Notes under the pieces: model-generated
The model's input: the letters and a program-made list of their open reading frames with translations, nothing else
The model's database searches: none
What the model was told of the DNA's origin: nothing
Made by a program: the position numbers and the translations under genes
NCBI GenBank assembly: GCA_001785175.1
Contig: MFSY01000088.1
Span: forward strand, 2,967-12,468
Reading direction: 5' to 3'
Source: Candidatus Muproteobacteria bacterium RIFCSPHIGHO2_01_FULL_65_16
GTDB lineage: Bacteria; Pseudomonadota; Gammaproteobacteria; Acidiferrobacterales; Sulfurifustaceae
DNA length: 9,502 bases
Part shown: positions 8,556 through 9,502 of the stretch, one piece after another
Layout of the letters: each line of letters opens with the position of its first letter
Position numbering within the stretch: position 1 is the stretch's first letter

Positions 8556-8639
8556 AGTAGCAAGTGGCAAGTTACAAGTAGCAAGTAAGAGGGATTGACT
8601 TGCTTTTGACCTGCTACTTGGAACTTGCTGCTTGGAACT
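8556..8639. repeat. Palindromic repeat, family 3 (AGTAGCAAGT type)
   Basis: Bases 8556-8586 pair with 8609-8639 at 25 of 31 positions around a 22-base loop. Each arm is itself built of degenerate tandem units of about ten bases (AGTAGCAAGT, GGCAAGTTAC and so on). It occupies almost the whole 94-base gap between atpA and atpG. GGAA at 8634-8637, eight bases before the atpG start, is part of the 3' arm, so the repeat appears to provide the ribosome-binding site. From memory, this type of CAAGTAGCAAGT palindrome is also found dispersed in other genomes. Confidence 0.8.
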
Positions 8640-8645
8640 GAATTT

Positions 8646-9502
8646 ATGGCCGTCGGCAAAGAGATACGCAAGAAGATCAAGTCCATCCAGAACACGCAGA
8701 AGATCACGCGTGCGATGGAGATGGTCGCGGCCAGCAAGATGCGCCGCGCCCAGGAGCGCATGCAGGCGGCGCGTCCGTACGCGGCCAAGATCCGCAACGT
8801 CATCGGTCACCTGCACCGCGCGCGCCCGGAGTACAAGCACCCGTTCGTGCTTGAGCGCGAGGCCAGGCGCGTCGGTATCATCATCGTGACCTCGGACCGG
8901 GGCCTGTGCGGCGGCCTGAACGCCAACCTGATGCGCGCCGCCGTCGCCGCCATGAAGGAGTGGCACGACAAGAAATGCGTGCTCGACGTTTGCACCGTGG
9001 GGACCAAGGGCTTTGCGTTTTTCAAGCGCCTGGGGGCGAACATCGTCTCCCACGCCGCGCACCTCGGCGATGCGCCGCGGCTCGAGGACCTGATCGGCGC
9101 GGTCAAGGTGATGCTCGACGCCTACGCCGGGGGCGAGCTCGACCGGCTGTATTTTCTGTACAACCGGTTCGTCAACACCATGGCGCAGAAGCCGGAGCTT
9201 ACGCAGCTGCTGCCGCTGCCGGACACGGAGTTCGACGGCGACAAGCTCGCGCATTACTGGGACTATATCTACGAGCCGGACGCGAGGGACGTGCTCGACG
9301 ACCTGTTGACGCGCTACATCGAGTCGCTCGTCTACCACGGCGTGATCGAGAACATCGCCTGCGAGCAGTCGGCGCGCATGGTGGCGATGAAGGCCGCCTC
9401 GGACAACGCCGGGACGCTCATAGACGACCTGAAGCTGCGGTACAACAAGGCGCGCCAGGCGGCGATCACGCAGGAGATCTCGGAGATCGTCGGCGGCGCC
9501 GC
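8646..9502 (+). CDS. atpG: ATP synthase F1 subunit gamma, missing the last few codons
   Basis: Gamma is the rotating central shaft. The frame from ATG 8646 is open to the window edge, giving 285 complete codons, against about 287 residues in E. coli, so only a handful remain outside. The N-terminal helix [20 protein letters not shown] (4-23) and [12 protein letters not shown] that follow, the [10 protein letters not shown] loop (83-92) and the C-terminal signature [12 protein letters not shown] (274-285) identify the family. Translation appears to depend on a weak GGAA (8634-8637) inside the preceding palindromic repeat. Sequestration of this site in the hairpin is possible and would lower gamma synthesis relative to alpha, consistent with one gamma per three alpha; that is inference. 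atpD and atpC are expected downstream. Confidence 0.97.
   Translation, partial: MAVGKEIRKKIKSIQNTQKITRAMEMVAASKMRRAQERMQAARPYAAKIRNVIGHLHRARPEYKHPFVLEREARRVGIIIVTSDRGLCGGLNANLMRAAVAAMKEWHDKKCVLDVCTVGTKGFAFFKRLGANIVSHAAHLGDAPRLEDLIGAVKVMLDAYAGGELDRLYFLYNRFVNTMAQKPELTQLLPLPDTEFDGDKLAHYWDYIYEPDARDVLDDLLTRYIESLVYHGVIENIACEQSARMVAMKAASDNAGTLIDDLKLRYNKARQAAITQEISEIVGGA

Noticed and set aside
8556..8639. CAAGT repeats as a CRISPR-like array
   Set aside because: The units are about ten bases, degenerate, without spacers, and form an inverted pair.

Overview
The window is a high-GC chromosomal segment that looks gammaproteobacterial. The gene order mnmG - rsmG - parA - parB - atpI-B-E-F-H-A-G is the conserved block usually found near the replication origin in that class. 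Subunit a, c, b and alpha sequences resemble the E. coli type (c subunit Asp58, alpha Walker A at residues 169-176, 513-residue alpha). The exact genus cannot be named from sequence alone. All genes lie on the + strand.

Layout: 1-180 is the 3' end of mnmG (tRNA modification). An unrecognised four-helix membrane protein (278-916) sits between mnmG and rsmG, followed by a terminator hairpin and a perfect 16-bp palindrome. rsmG (1050-1670) leads closely into parA (1688-2464) and parB (2461-3309), which overlap by 4 bases. A palindromic repeat follows parB, then a small secreted Sel1-type protein (3506-3916). A good sigma70-type promoter (3956-3984) opens the ATP synthase operon: atpI (4057), atpB (4487), atpE (5391), atpF (5762), atpH (6243), atpA (7010) and atpG (8646, cut by the window edge just before its stop). 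atpD and atpC would lie beyond the right edge.

The genes are ordinary housekeeping genes: ribosomal RNA and tRNA modification, chromosome partition, and the proton-driven ATP synthase. I see no defence system, CRISPR array, phage, transposase or RNA gene. What is unusual lies between and within the genes. First, four unrelated palindromic repeat families occupy the spacers, three of them inside the atp operon, where spacers are normally short; one family is present as two near-identical inverted copies 3.4 kb apart plus a partial third. Second, the palindromic hexamer RTCGAY appears to be absent from the whole window. Ile-Asp is encoded as ATA-GAC or ATT-GAC in 13 of 13 cases, although ATC is otherwise the nearly exclusive Ile codon. 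This is a strong codon-context signature suggesting selection against that word, for example by a restriction or methylation system.
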